Shown here: positions 1 through 12,270 of the stretch, piece by piece
Layout of the letters: every line of letters starts with the position of its first letter
How positions within the stretch are numbered: the first letter of the stretch is position 1
Assembly: GCF_051014445.1 (NCBI RefSeq)
Contig: NC_135141.1
Location: 29,349,422 to 29,413,421, forward strand
DNA from: Colletes latitarsis
Lineage: Eukaryota; Arthropoda; Insecta; Hymenoptera; Colletidae
Length of the DNA stretch: 64,000 nucleotides
Reading direction: 5' to 3'
Notes under the pieces: generated by a model
Told to the model about the DNA's origin: nothing
The model's input: the letters and a program-made list of their open reading frames with translations, nothing else
Database searches by the model: none
Translations under genes and position numbers: made by a program

Positions 1-280
1 TGATTGGAAAACTTTTCGGCGAAAAAAAAAAATTTCAAATCGTTCTGGAAAAATTATTTTCGGTTGCGGGGCTCAATTACAATCATTTTTGGTGAATAGA
101 CATACCCCCGAAATCTTGCGCATTTTCGAGAAAAAAATTCAGTACGGTCGGAACTTTAAACGTTAATAACTGTTTAACGAAGCCTTCATCAACAAATTGG
201 TATTCTTGATTTTCGTCTTATTTTGGCCTCTAGAATCCTCCATTAAAATTTTTCCCAGGCGTGGCCGAACATCCTGTATA
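1..280 (-). mobile_element. Foldback (MITE-like) element, truncated by the window edge
   Basis: This matches the complete element at 35037-35414 from about position 25 onwards: an internal A/T-rich module containing GGTGAATAGACATACCCCCG (91-110), then a long terminal arm (about 148-278) that reads in reverse as TACAGG(A)TGTTCGGCCA. The arm ends at 278 and is followed by TA (279-280), the expected target dinucleotide. The other arm lies outside the window. There is no coding capacity, so it would depend on a transposase from elsewhere. TA target and short CAGGGTGT-type ends suggest the Tc1/mariner group, which is inference. Confidence 0.75.
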
Positions 281-1085
281 TTTTTTAGAAATAATTGATT
301 CCTGATATAACCTTTGGTCTGCAAGAAATATTATTTTATTCGAGCCAGTAACGAACGAAAGTACAATTAAACTTTCTATAACAGAGGGTTGATCTTTTAT
401 CTTGCGTGCGTTGTTTAACGCCTGTTGCTGTCGCTGTTCGTTCGATAAAAAGGCACAAATCTCGCGAAAGATTACGTTACGAACCGTGCATTCGTTTCTG
501 CATCAGTTGCTTCCCTCGTCTTCGAGTTTCATTTTACTCGTTTCACGGCTGGACTTTGTTTCATTCCCGACTCGCCTGTTATTCGCTTTTCTGTTTCTTA
601 ATTATACATCGTACGGCCGTGGCGGGTTCTTGCCTCGCTCACCCCGTCATTCTGACGTCGGATTTCCCCCCCTCCTCTGTACGTAATGATCTATCCGCGG
701 CAACAGCGTCGCTCGATTTTTCCCCGATTCCGCGTCTAATTCCATCTGTGAAATCCCTCTAAGACAAGTATCCGGTAGCTGATTACCCTTTGCGAACCAT
801 AACACGCACATCGTACAGAGAACTCGTTCTGAACGCCTCGACCGTCGGAGGCCGAAGAAGGAGTAACAGGCCGTTGGAACGAAAGGCAGGAGGGCGAAAG
901 GAGGAGAAGAAGGCGTACCGCGGCAGGGGCAAAGCAAAAGAAGAAGAAGAATAATAAGAAGAACAAGAAGACACGACGAAGAGAAGCCGAGGCGGTCATG
1001 GTCCGATAAGCGGGAATCTACGCACGCAGAAGACACTTTGCACGAGGCAATCTGATCTAAATATAGCTCGGCTCGCTTCTAAAAT
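281..1085. other. Non-coding stretch with a purine-rich tract
   Basis: No gene recognised. Short overlapping frames on both strands have no familiar domain. From about 890 to 985 the plus strand is strongly purine-rich, with an AAG-type microsatellite at 938-973. This tract produces serine/leucine-rich minus-strand frames that should not be read as proteins. Confidence 0.6.
938..973. repeat. AAG-type imperfect microsatellite
   Basis: Repeated AAG/AAT triplets (AAGAAGAAGAAGAATAATAA and following) inside a broader purine-rich tract. Confidence 0.8.
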
Positions 1086-2456
1086 TATTACGTTATCCTA
1101 GTTACCTGTCGTCCCGTCATATCCAGGCTCGCTCGCTTCGAATCGCCTCGTGTTGTGGGAAACGCGCTCGTACGAATACGAAACGACACTCCTACGATCA
1201 CGGAGTCCTTTCCTACGGAGAGCTTCCGAACCCACTGTTCCCGTGCAACCCGCAAATATTCTACCGTCACAAAGGAATCCGCAGGACGTGCCCCACTTGA
1301 CGTAAATCGAAACATTTTTTTATCCTATCTATTTTTTCCCTAATCTGAATCCTATTTATTTCCTTTCAAATTTCAACTCGAGAATTAATTAAAGTCGAAT
1401 CAATTGTCGTCAATTTTAGTTAGAAAATGTTTTTTACCGCGTTTGGCATATATTTGCCTTACCGTGCGCCGCCATGTTGGTTGCAACCGTAACGCGTGAT
1501 GGCGTCGAAGCGTCAAGAGATTCGTTCGGTGGCCGTATCGATCCCGTGGTCCATCTGAATCCAAGTGTCGCGAGTTTGCCCTGACGGATGGTGTGAATCC
1601 AGCCTAACGGTCGTCCATATGGTAACGCGAGCGTAATCGCTGTCATCGGCGAAGCGTTCGGATGCAAATGGAGCCCGGGTTCTTGAGGCTACTCTAATTA
1701 ACATACGGTAGTCGTTCCTCGGAACGCACAATGTACTCAGATATCCTGGTCGCCGCGTTATCAGCGTAACGGTACGATAAATAGATTTTCGCGGCGGTTC
1801 GCGCGCCTTTAATTATGATACCGCCGCCGTCTGTGCCCCCGACGCGTTTTTCAGCGATAACAAAACGTGGCCCCTCGGCGATTGCCATTCATCACCGATT
1901 ACGCTCGAATAGGTAAATCACCCGACGCCTCTATTCCACGACGCGGCGATTTTCTTTCAGCGGTTCGCTGCTTCCACGGACGCCGCTTGGAACGTCGCCG
2001 GACGACAATTACTTATTCTGACGCGTCAACCGCCGGATAATTAATCGTCGTCGTCCACCCCGGGCCGCCCCTCGCCGACCACGGGGTCTGAGCTGCAAGT
2101 CAATCGACGGTGCACTGTAGGTGCACCTAATTGCACCGGCAATAATTATCCGCGTACCCATCGGCGTGTGTGAATCACGATGTCCAGGTACGAGCACGTC
2201 ATCGGGAGGATCTCGCGGGACGACGGGCGAAAGATTTACGCTCCAACGGGGCGAAAAGGAAACAATAAAACGGCTCCGCGGCTCGCTTCGATCGCCGTTT
2301 AGATTTTCGTGCCGTGGGAATTAACGGGCACCCGTTTCGCGATGGATTAATGGTGCGGCGAACGGCGCCACGTTTACGTTGGAAACCGATCCACGCATGG
2401 GTTACGCGTTAAACGTCCGCCAAGATTTTACGGACGCTGTAACAAGTACCAAAGTA
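1086..2456. other. CpG-dense non-coding stretch
   Basis: No coding region recognised. CpG is frequent, as in much of the window. It contains a GCGCCGCCATGTTGG string (1466-1480) overlapping the 10-bp palindrome GGTTGCAACC (1479-1488), and a triple TGCAC cluster around 2110-2136. Patches of this kind could be conserved regulatory DNA, but only alignment with related species would show that. Confidence 0.5.
1466..1488. promoter_or_regulatory. YY1/Pho-like site next to a palindrome
   Basis: GCCGCCATGTTG is the reverse complement of CAACATGGCGGC, close to the strong YY1/Pleiohomeotic consensus (AANATGGCGGC). It runs directly into GGTTGCAACC, a perfect 10-bp palindrome. Motif similarity only; binding is inferred. 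Confidence 0.25.
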
Positions 2457-2590
2457 TTCCGCGTGAAAAAATAAATCGAAAATATACAATGAAATTTTCT
2501 CACAGAGTGCTTTGTCTTTGAGAAAATTTGATTTGGAAATCAACTGGGCGCGAGTCTGACCGCGTCTGTCCATTGCTCGCTGTTTCTACT
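2457..2590. mobile_element. Fragment of a GGGTGTCCCA-type repeat
   Basis: The string ATTCCGCGTGAAAAAATAAATCGAAAATA (2457-2485) matches 62276-62302 almost base for base. The downstream GAGAAAATTTGATTTGGAAAT (2520-2540) continues what I recall as a common bee interspersed repeat. No terminal end or target duplication is visible here, so it is an internal relic. Confidence 0.4.
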
Positions 2591-3217
2591 TGTTCTACTC
2601 TTGAACGCTTATTACGTTACGATCGGATTTTTCTGTTTATTTCTGACTGTCTCCTAGTTAGATCTAATTAAATAAAACCTGGACAATATTAATTTTAACA
2701 AATACCAACGCGGCTGATACTCGAGGGTTAAGTAAACTTGCGACCAATTGCTATCGAATTACATTCGACGACGATGGATCCACAAAGCCACAATGGCCAA
2801 AGCAAACAATGGCCAGCAAGGCAAAGCGGTTCGAGGGAAAACTGGCCGCTGAAAACACACGATCGACCAAAGAGGAAAAAGCGTCCCTTCGATTTAACCT
2901 CCACGTTCCCTTTTCCCCCGACATCTGCCGTTTACCCGCGGCGTTTCGCCGTTTCGTTACGATTGTGTCCCATGGGTTCCACGTTCGGCTGAAAGAACAT
3001 CAGCGACGCAGCGGTAGGTTTGTCTAAACGAAGAATAAAGCCGGACTTTGGCGCGAAACCAGGTAATGTGTTCCAGAGATGGACGATACAATTACGTGCA
3101 CGCTGTGCATGGGCATTGTAAAACATATAAGTTCGATGATTGATGGACGATAACGCATTTCCACGGTGATACGCGCTGCGTGCGCCTTATACGTCGACGC
3201 GAGGCGCATGTACAGCC
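2591..3217. other. Non-coding stretch, nothing recognised
   Basis: Short frames on both strands have no recognisable domain. No repeat, RNA gene or structured element seen. Confidence 0.5.
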
Positions 3218-3275
3218 ACAGACGAGGTATACGAGTAGATCTTTCACCCAATGTATTTTTCGGCCCAATTTTCCG
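3218..3275 (+). repeat. Interspersed repeat module R2, copy 1
   Basis: Contains ACGAGGTATACGAGTA followed by CTTTCACCCAATGTATTTTT and CGGCCC. Two further copies occur in this window at 18957-18999 and 25808-25858. The 16-bp core is identical in all three, so it belongs to a dispersed repeat family. No ends identified. Confidence 0.75.
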
Positions 3276-5119
3276 AGTGAAAGCAGTACGGTCCAGAATT
3301 GAGCATCGATCGATTAATTTCATTGGAGTAACCAATCGATTACGATTATTTAAAGATTATTAAAATACTAAGGATGTACCTCATTGATAAGTAATTGATT
3401 AGCTCATATTATTTGCAATGTAATTAATAATTATATTAATTATCGATGAGCCACATTCTCCTAGAATTTTCTGTAAATTGTTGACTATTTTATTTTTTCA
3501 CGAAGAATTTCATTCTGTACCGATTCGCAAGTAACGCCTTCATGCAACGATTTTCTATCTATTTCTTTCTGCTTTTTCTATTCCAGAAAACGTATAGCGA
3601 AACACCAACTTCTCTCCTCTAAATAAAAATTCGCCCGACAGGCAATGGCCGTACAGTTCCGGGAAAAGAGCAAACAGAGGAATTTAAAAACCGTGACGTG
3701 TATCTCCTTTGTACGATCGTCCGTCGTAAAAACGAATACCTGACGCGAAAATTAGAAGAGGCTGCAGGTGTTTAGACGCTCGCGGATGAGTCGTACCGAT
3801 TATTTATATCCATTACGTTAGTCCCGTTGAACGCGAGTAAAAACGTTTGCAGCGAATTGACGCGGATCAGCGCCGTTAACGTATCAAAAGCCACGAGGAA
3901 TAACTCGTCGTTAACGAGATGATTCACGAAGACGCGTGCACCGCGGATTCCGGATCCGATTTTCTTTCTTTCGAGCTAATGAATTCGCGATCGCGACGCA
4001 CGATTAATTTTCCTCGTTGAATCACGCATTATGGTCGCGTGCGTCTGGGTTAAAAAAAGATTATCTACATAAAGAATCGAAGAGTTACTGTACGCGTTAT
4101 TTAAAACTTAATCTCGATTAATTTTAATCGGCGAATAAAGTTAATGAATTTGTTTTTGGAAACGAAAACGATCAAGTTGTATATCCGTTGGATACTGTCT
4201 CTATTGCAAATTAATGATTTGAAACCAAGTACAATCAAGAAAACTTTCACGCTTTGTTCAGACAAAAGATCAATTTGACGGAGACTTACAATGTAAGTTA
4301 AAACATTTTAACCGTGATCGATCGTTACGACCTGTTTGTACAAACACGACGTTTGTACGCACGTCGAGGTACGCAGTAATTGGAAGAGACGTTCCGTCTC
4401 GTTACGAGGGTGCGAAGTCGCGGAATTCCGAGATCGACACACAGGAAGTTCCACAAAGCTGGATGCTGTTGTGGACCCAGAATCATCAGAGGGTAGAGAT
4501 TTTATGGCGTTTCCTGGGTGGAGGTCCACGGAAACGCGGCTTGCACATGCAACAGTTTCATTTCCTATGTACCGTACCAACAAGATTTTACGATGAGAAA
4601 CTAATCTCGCCGCGAAAAGAACGCCCATGAGCTTCTAGTATTGAAAGCGGTATAATTATCCCGATGCTCGAAACGTAGCAGAAAAGAATATACCTAGGAA
4701 GCTAAACTGTCGTTGACTCTGGCATGATTAACATTTCCCCATAAATTGCAACGCCATGCATAATATAACATGTGAAATAATATTCCTGGTTCGAGTTTCC
4801 ATCTTGTATCTAAAGTAATTAAGCTTCGTTTATCAAGCAACACGATTTATCGATCGCGCTGTCCTACCTGATCTTCCTTTCTCATTAGCAATACTATTTC
4901 AGCTTCCTGTTCGATGACATAATTCACGGAAATTTGTAAATTCATAATTAGTAATGGAGTTAGCGAACTGTTATTATCTCAGAAATATTTCCTGTTCGCG
5001 AATATAAATAACGATCTAAATGGCTTTCAGAGATATAAACGTCTCCTCGAATCAAACTCTCTTAGTTTTACATACGTTCAACTTACGACGCTGTTTATGA
5101 AATTGTGTTTCAGTCGTTG
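3276..5119. other. Non-coding stretch with a small hairpin
   Basis: No gene recognised. At 4338-4358 GTACAAAC and GTTTGTAC form a perfect 8-bp stem around 5 bases. At 3560-3586 a pyrimidine run ending in CCAG resembles a plus-strand splice acceptor, but all three frames after it close within about a dozen codons, so I do not call an exon. Confidence 0.5.
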
Positions 5120-5192
5120 AATTGGCCCCTTTTAGTCGCCTCTTACGACAAGCAGGGGTTACTGTAGTTGTATTCTGGTCCCCAACTACAGG
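5120..5192 (-). mobile_element. Probable SINE relic carrying a conserved two-hairpin domain
   Basis: Read on the minus strand, this has two adjacent hairpins. The first is CTGTAGTTG/CAACTACAG (5183-5191 with 5162-5170; 9 perfect pairs, 12-base loop). The second is nested: CCCCT/AGGGG outside (5154-5158 with 5126-5130) and GTCG/CGAC inside (5146-5149 with 5135-5138), around TAAGAGG. The string TGCTTGTCGTAAGAGGCGAC is, as I remember it, the hallmark of a SINE central domain conserved across invertebrates (Nin-type core, as in molluscan SINEs). The family name is from memory. The tRNA-like head and tail are not recognisable, so this is a fragment or an unusual member. Confidence 0.55.
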
Positions 5193-5900
5193 GAAGATTT
5201 ACGAAACAGGGAACTGTGAAAAGAAATCTTGGGCCTGACGACTATAATTTTTACCCTCATCAAAAATCAGGAATTCTTCTTTAGACATTTTTCTACAAAC
5301 TTTTCTCGCGTAAAGTTTTCATCGACTTTTCGATTAAGGTTTTTTAGCTTAAGGTTTCCAATTGCCAAAGGTAAAAATTCGAAGAATGTAAATTACAAAT
5401 TAAAATTTGTACGTATGGTTAATAAGTTCGAATGGTCAATAAGAGAAGAAAAAGAATTTATTCTGGAACGGTACCCGAACGACGAAGGAAAAGAACGTCG
5501 AGGCGATCCGCGAGCGGTTCGGAGCGGCGATTCGTGGAAAGTTGATTGAGTTCAGCGATGTGAAAACGAGACAGTGAAAAACGAGTGACAGAGAGGAGAG
5601 CTCCAGCATCCCGCTGCGATAAAGAAGTAACCCCAATGACCGGGGACGCGGAGACTCGTTAACCCCCGTGCTCCGCGAACGGTAACGACGGCGCAACGCT
5701 CGACGCCAGGCCCAGCTAATCATTCTGACGCCGCACGACGATCGAACGCACGGACGGGGATCAAACTAATGACTGGATTCATCATCGAGCATAGAGGCGG
5801 ACGCCTGGGAAGCAACCTGTCCGCGATAGACGCGGTCAAGAGGTGTCCGAGAGATTACGCTTGCGAGGCGCTCGACGGATGCTAATGCTCCTTTCGTTCC
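5193..5900. other. Non-coding stretch, nothing recognised
   Basis: A 106-codon plus-strand frame (5229-5549) and a minus-strand shadow (5436-5723) are present. Both are compositionally biased and have no known motif. No promoter or RNA gene seen. Confidence 0.5.
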
Positions 5901-6034
5901 TCTGACGGAAAAAAGAGAAACTCGACTAATTATTACTTCTTTATAAAGACGTACCCCTGTCGAGTAACGGTCGGTAGTTATCGTAAGTGGAAGTAATTTA
6001 GTAATAAAATTACCTTTCCATCGACTCGTCCGCG
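5901..6034 (+). repeat. Diverged local direct repeat, copy A
   Basis: Shares with 6331-6467 the ordered blocks AAAAAGAGAAACTCGAC, CCCCTGTC-AGTAACGGTCG, and TGGAAGTAATTTAGTAATAA followed by AATTA. Start-to-start distance is 430 bp and many substitutions separate the copies, so the duplication is old. It could be a local segmental duplication or two copies of one short element. Confidence 0.8.
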
Positions 6035-6330
6035 AAATATTCGATATATTTTAATCTCGAACGAAGTTACGCCCGCCACCATCTTGCGGGCAGAGATATC
6101 TTTCAACCGACTTAGCTTTTAATAAAAACCATTTTCTGCATAACTATATAACTTAAAATTTGGCCTGGTACTTATTTTCGTAACGTTTCCATTCGAGAAT
6201 TAATAGGAAGTAAATTTTCCCGATCCGCGAGAGATTAAAAGTTTGACTCGCGCTTTCGAGACGCTACTGAAAGGATTCGTTTCGAGCCTGGGCGTGGAAG
6301 ATATATAAATTCTCTTATGCTGATAGTCGT

Positions 6331-6467
6331 TTCGCCGCGGAAAAAGAGAAACTCGACCGACTATATTACTTCTCTATAGAGATAAACCCCTGTCAAGTAA
6401 CGGTCGACAGTTATTGTAAGTGGAAGTAATTTAGTAATAAAATTATCTTTCTAGCGACTGGTCGCGG
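6331..6467 (+). repeat. Diverged local direct repeat, copy B
   Basis: Partner of 5901-6034. The best conserved part is TGGAAGTAATTTAGTAATAA (6421-6440). Both copies end in a GCGACTGGTCGCGG / TCGACTCGTCCGCG-like block. Confidence 0.8.
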
Positions 6468-8230
6468 ACCAACGTCGACCAGGTTTACGATGGGAATTCA
6501 CCTTTTAACGCGGCGATCGCTCGTATGTGGAGCACGCGTAATTACGCTCCACGTAAATATTCGTGCGTAATCGATGCAACGCGGAAGAGTAGTCGGACAT
6601 AAATTGTGGTCGACTCGACGCCACCAATTTTTCGTTCTGTTTGGTGCTCCTCGACGCTGCTCCGACTGAATATTTTATAACGGGTCGTTACTTTTCTGAT
6701 ACGAGTTTCGTTTGGACGATTTATGTGGACATTAAGTTACGTAATATTTATAGATGCTCTTTTTTTTTTATAAGATCGAAGGATGCTGTTTCGGAGCTAT
6801 AGCGTGTGTAACGCTTGGACTCGGAGGAAGAAATAGGCCACGAGGTCCGAGAAATAAATCAAGCGGCCTTCGTGTCAAGTGTTAGATCAGGGTTGAAGGA
6901 AGATTGATGAAGTGGTTAATGGGGTTGAAGAAATAAACGAAGAAAGCGTGTTAAAGGTTAAATTTAAATTTTATGGAAAAATAAAGTGATGATCAACGGC
7001 GCTAAAGAAATAAATGATAGTCCTTTGAACAAAAGAGGACGAAAGATAATAGATCGAGAGTGCCTGACACCCACTTCGAACTTAAGGTTTAAAAATATAG
7101 AGATTGTCAAGTGCGAAACAGAGAAATATTCAAATAATAATACAAATTATAAACATCGTGAAACTAAAGGGAGTATTTAGAAGAGTAAAAGAACCTCGAC
7201 CTTTGTAACGTGAATTTCTATATCAGCGTTCGATTATCAATTAGATTGCTTATCGAGGGGATCGTTACGTTCGATCGTTGGATCGGCGGGAGAACTTGCA
7301 TAGCTTCCAAGACGTGACTCTCCTATTTATCAGCGTGTCCGTTGTCCAAACACGCCCAAGACACTTTTCTACGGTAGACTATTTCGAGAGATCGATACCG
7401 GGGCTTCTTTCCAGTGGCACGGCTCCTGGAAGTCCGGAGTGTGGGATCGCGTTGCTCCTGGCGTTTCGCCAGGAATCAGAAGGCGCCTACTTTCTGCCAG
7501 TCGCGATTTTCTGTGTCGTTCCACGAATGACAATCGCGAACAGTCCATTTCACGCACGACTCTATATTGCTACGACAGATTGCCAGCAATATTGAGCAGC
7601 TCTAGAATTTCTCTGAACGTTACGCAACATTTGTCGCGTCTTAAATACTCTCGTCGAACGGACGAACGTGCCACGAAACACGGTATACGGATAAATCGAT
7701 CCATTAAAAGATCGAATCGGAACAGAGACTCGGTTCCTCGATAATGAAAAATAATACGAAAACAATGAATCGTCGGTCGTATCGAACGGACGATAAGAGG
7801 TTCTGCGTGACATCGCGAACCAACGAAATGGGTCGCGATTTACCGTAAACGTATTTTTAAAAGGTTAATGAAAATCATGATTCCACTATTTCTCGTTCCA
7901 CATACCGATGGCCATAACGAAGTAGCGGGAAGTAAAGTTCGTGGTAATTGCGAAGGGAAATTTTTCCGCGTGAAAACCGCAAGTTGTACGAAAGGAAAAT
8001 ATGCGAAGTCTCTCCGTAGAGTCCCAGTACTCGGTCCCAGATTCAGTAGTGCCGCGTTCTAACGGGACACGTATTTAAGTCTCCATTCACAGGACGGTTG
8101 TCCTTTCAACGGAACAAGCGTCAAGTCCCCGAGCCTTTAACCTCCGTAGCTATACTCGTTAGATTCTATTAAATGTACCGAACCTTCCTGGAATTCGCGT
8201 ACACCGCGAGCTTGCGCGGCTTTAACTTCT
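6468..8230. other. Non-coding stretch with one short hairpin
   Basis: No gene recognised. TCCTGGCG (7456-7463) and CGCCAGGA (7467-7474) form a perfect 8-bp stem around TTT. The surrounding frames (7278-7813) overlap on both strands without a recognisable domain. Confidence 0.5.
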
Positions 8231-11200
8231 CCCGCAATTAGACGGTTTCTCTGTTAACGGCTCGGAATAAATTCACCTGGCAGTCGACTCGCGCGACCCG
8301 CCGTTTCGCAGGGCTCGTATTTGAAATTCGTAGACTCCTCGACCTTCGTAATTCCTTCCACGAACCCTTTAACCCTTTCCATCGCGATTTATCTATCGTC
8401 TTACGCGATCCTCGTAAATATTCCCAACGATTATATAAAAACAACGTTCGGGTAATTGATTCGCCTAAATAACAGTACGAGCGGTTTGCCTTCGAGCTAA
8501 ATCTACGTTGCAAGTCATACATTCTAGTTTGCCCAGTTCTCACGGCGTCCATATTGGCATTATTTCCTGGCCATTTTCCAATATACCAGTATCCTCTATA
8601 AATACTATTACGGGAATCAAGTGCACTGAAAAATCTCTGAGAAAAATCCAGCAGTAGTTTTATTATAATTCTTACTGCGTAGCTAATATTTCCCCAAACT
8701 AAGTAGCTTATAGTTTCTATAGGAACACGATGAACGATCAAACAAAACTTCGTTCGAACCGGGAAGAGGTAGTACGAGTTAGAGGGAAATCACAAGCACA
8801 CAGGTTTTGAGTAACAAGTTGAAACGATCTCGTTTCGGTTCGTAGGATGGTTCTATTCCTGAGTCGAGGTTTTTAATGGGACCATCGGCTCCGATAGCTA
8901 ACAATAAAGAGTATAATTCAAGCAGAGAAGAGAACGCGCATGACTCCCTCGAGTCTTGAACCACGGATGCTATAACCATTAGGTTCCATTAAATTCCTTC
9001 GATCCTGCTGGAACACACGAGGACTACCGGTAGTCGGAAGGTTAGCTCAGGACCGGCTTGGCATTCCTCGTCGAACATCGCCGTACATCGAGTGCCCGTC
9101 GTTTGGTCGATCTGTCTTTCCGTGTCCGCGCTGTTCTCCTCTCGATCGCCTGCGTTCCGAGCGGAATCGCGACGGATTTATGCAATCGCCGCGCGTAATC
9201 CTTTCGGATCAGTCGCTGTTCCAATTAAGTTCAGAATCAATTGATAACAGTGATCTATGTTCGAGTGCAAATAGCTGGGAAGAAGTCGTTGCGATCCTGC
9301 TACCGACAGAGAACGCTTCGATGTTGAAATTCCACCGGAGGAGGATCATTTAGGTAATCATTGCCGTTTCTTTTTCGTGAAAATTTATGGAACGCGAACG
9401 TGGACTTTCCTAAGACATCGACGTTTGAATAATTATTTTAGGCGTTTCAAACTGCATCGAAATACATCTGTCGTCCAAGCAAAAGCGTTTCGACCGAAAC
9501 ACTGTTCATTTTCGAGATGGAAAATTTGCAATGATAAGATACATAGAACTATTTTGCAGTGAAATCTCAATAGGGACTGTCACCCACGTGCTACTAAAAG
9601 AATTTACCAAATGTCCATCTGAGAAATTGTAAGTAATTAATACAAAAAGAAGCATCGTGAATCCTTGGAAGTAATCGACGCTGGGCTTTCGACACTTTTA
9701 TCGGGCGTCGACGTCTCCGAATGAGCGTAACGTCGAGGTCTCCGTTCCGAGAGTCGCCGTTGCGCGCCCACTCGTTGTAATTCGATAATTGATACGCTCT
9801 TGCTTTTATTATACGTGGACGCGTTCGTAAGTAACGCCGGCTGGGCGTACAAATTACTCGACGCGGCCAGGCGTCGCGGATTTTCCCTGTTGCGTCGGCC
9901 CGCACGCGACGACGCCCGGCAATCTCGATCAGGAAGTGGAAACGGGTTTCGCGTGGGCGGGTACACGCAACAGTTGAGCTAGTTATGCGAGGAATCGGTC
10001 GGACCTGGACGGTAAAATAGAGCGACAAGCATCGGAGTTCCTTTTACGCGCGGGGGTTGAACGATCAAACACGCGCGGTCAAACGATCGGGGATTTGTTT
10101 ATCGATTCAACGACGTTAAACGCCCTGTCTATTCTCGGTGTTGATTTTACAACGTTCGTCTGCCTTTTATCGCTTCCTGCAGGTTTCGCCAGAAACCTGC
10201 AAATTAGCTTCGAAGCTGCCAGAACTCGATGGTCTTTGACAGACTCAAACTCGATCGCATGACAGAGATTTATTTTAATCTTAATCGTATAGGAACTTTG
10301 GGTACCAAGTTTCACTAACTGGAGATTTAGCCCACAAATTTATAACGTGCAAACTTTACTCAAACAGTAGGATCAGGGTTGATTAATCTAAAATGAAATT
10401 ATTCGAAGAAAGTACTTGAAATTTTGAAAATTGAAATAATATTTCTGTAATTTTATGCGATAGAACGCAGTGGTTCGCGGAATGGTATTTCTAGGGTTAA
10501 TGTCCAATCGCCGGGGACAGTTGGAGCGTTTGCGAGCGTATGATTAATGCGCGGAGTCGAGGCAAGAAACGTGGACGTCGGACACCTAGGTAGGATATCC
10601 CGATTCCTGTCGATTTTTCCAAGCATCGCTGCCGTCCGTACAACTTCATCGGGACAGCCACGATTATCCTCTGGCAGCGTTATCTAAAAGCAATCTCGAG
10701 GGACCGTTATCGACGAGTAAGATCATTGGCGTTTTCAATAACAGCGTCGCGTACCGTGACACCCCGAGTTGTCATTAAGCTTCAGAATCCTGTTTCTTGC
10801 ACGCGGCTGCGTGTCTTTAGCTTTTAACCTCCCACAGGAAGCTCGCGCGCCTCGCCGCGGGATTCTTTTCGCTTGTCGGACGGAAAGAAACGATCGGTGG
10901 ATAGGAACGGTCGTCGTTCCCTCGCATAGTTCTTGCCCGTACCACTAATGCCCGATGTCCACCGCAGAGGTCTGCCCTTAAGAGATGCTATCAAGAGTAA
11001 GACTGGTGGACGCACCGTTGGAAATAATTCTTTGATGTCTCGTAGACGAGCTCTTATGGATACGAGTTTTTAATATCATATACAAAAGTCGGAATATTAC
11101 AAGACATTATTACCGCTGTAAAGTAATTAGACACGCTTTTTGAACGGTAACGATACGTGGAGTCGCGTTTTTCTCTTTCAGCCCTTTCTACCAAATCATC

Positions 11201-12270
11201 AATGGTACAGAGTCGAGCAAATTTCATTTACTGTCGACGAGTAAAATTTTTACATTCGTTCTAAAACTAGCACGCAGCCTTCGCTCGCCTAGATCTCGGT
11301 GTAAAACACTCGTTTATGAACTGACGATCCGACGTAATTTGGACGTTATAGACGGAAGTTAGGAATCTAAAGTTAATACTCTATTTTATTCTATATTATA
11401 TAAAAGTATCGTTATATTTTCTCTTGTACACCGATGGTGTTTTACCGGTATAATAAATAAATAAAAGGGGACAGGAAAAATTCCAGAAACACTGCTCCAG
11501 AAAATCGCTGACCAGTCGCTGTTACCTTTTTGTCGTAAGGTTTTATGTCGTTTGGCAGATGTGCACGCGCTTTTACAATTTTTTCCAAAACCGGTGAGCG
11601 CGCCGTTTGAATGCAACCGGGCTGCAGCGCGTAAAAAGAAATTGTCCGACCGCGGGCCCGTTTGCCAGCCACGAAAAAGGAGCTCGAAAATCGGCGACCC
11701 CTCCCCGAAGCATGTCGTATCCATGCAACATCGGGTGAAACGCGGAAAGAAACGTGTTCCGCGAGAGCCGGATTATGACGTGCATCTTGATGCATTTCCG
11801 TGAGGAATCGGGACTGCTGCCCTCTCGGAGACTCCCGTATTTTTCTTTTTTTTTTGGATGCGCGTACGCCGCCAGCGGCATCGATATTTCAGTGGGAAAA
11901 GGAAGAACCGGGTTTGCCCAGGCGGTGCACGATCCCCGCGGAATGGGCCGTTAGCAAAAATATAAATATAATTGAACGACGTCGTTTAGCGCGACTTGTC
12001 TCGTGAATCAAGAAGATTGCTACGCGGTCTGTAACCAAATACTCGACCACGAAATGCGTAACCGCCGGAGATATATCGTCGCGAAGAACGGTATTTAATG
12101 CTCCCTTCGTTCTATGGGACTCGCTTCGGCTCGCGAATTCGCGAACGAAACTGGCTATCGGTTCCTTTCCTGAATAAAAATGGTCCGTTCTCGAACCGTT
12201 CGAATATATTCCGGTAACTTCCCTAATAAACGCTAAACGCGATAGTTTCTTTAGAACTTTGGTCACGGTA
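8231..12270. other. Non-coding stretch with one short hairpin
   Basis: The longest frame is 167 codons on the minus strand (8238-8741), rich in R and S and unlike any family I know. A perfect 9-bp hairpin lies at 10179-10200 (GCAGGTTTC gcca GAAACCTGC). Around 9600-10030 and 11440-11880 GC-rich DNA gives overlapping frames on both strands, which is typical of composition rather than coding. Confidence 0.5.

Noticed and set aside
3560..3640. Pyrimidine tract with CCAG acceptor followed by AATAAA near 3620
   Set aside because: All frames after the AG close within about a dozen codons and no partner donor is identifiable; AATAAA is common in AT-rich DNA.
8238..8741. 167-codon minus-strand frame
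   Set aside because: No family resemblance; composition-driven.
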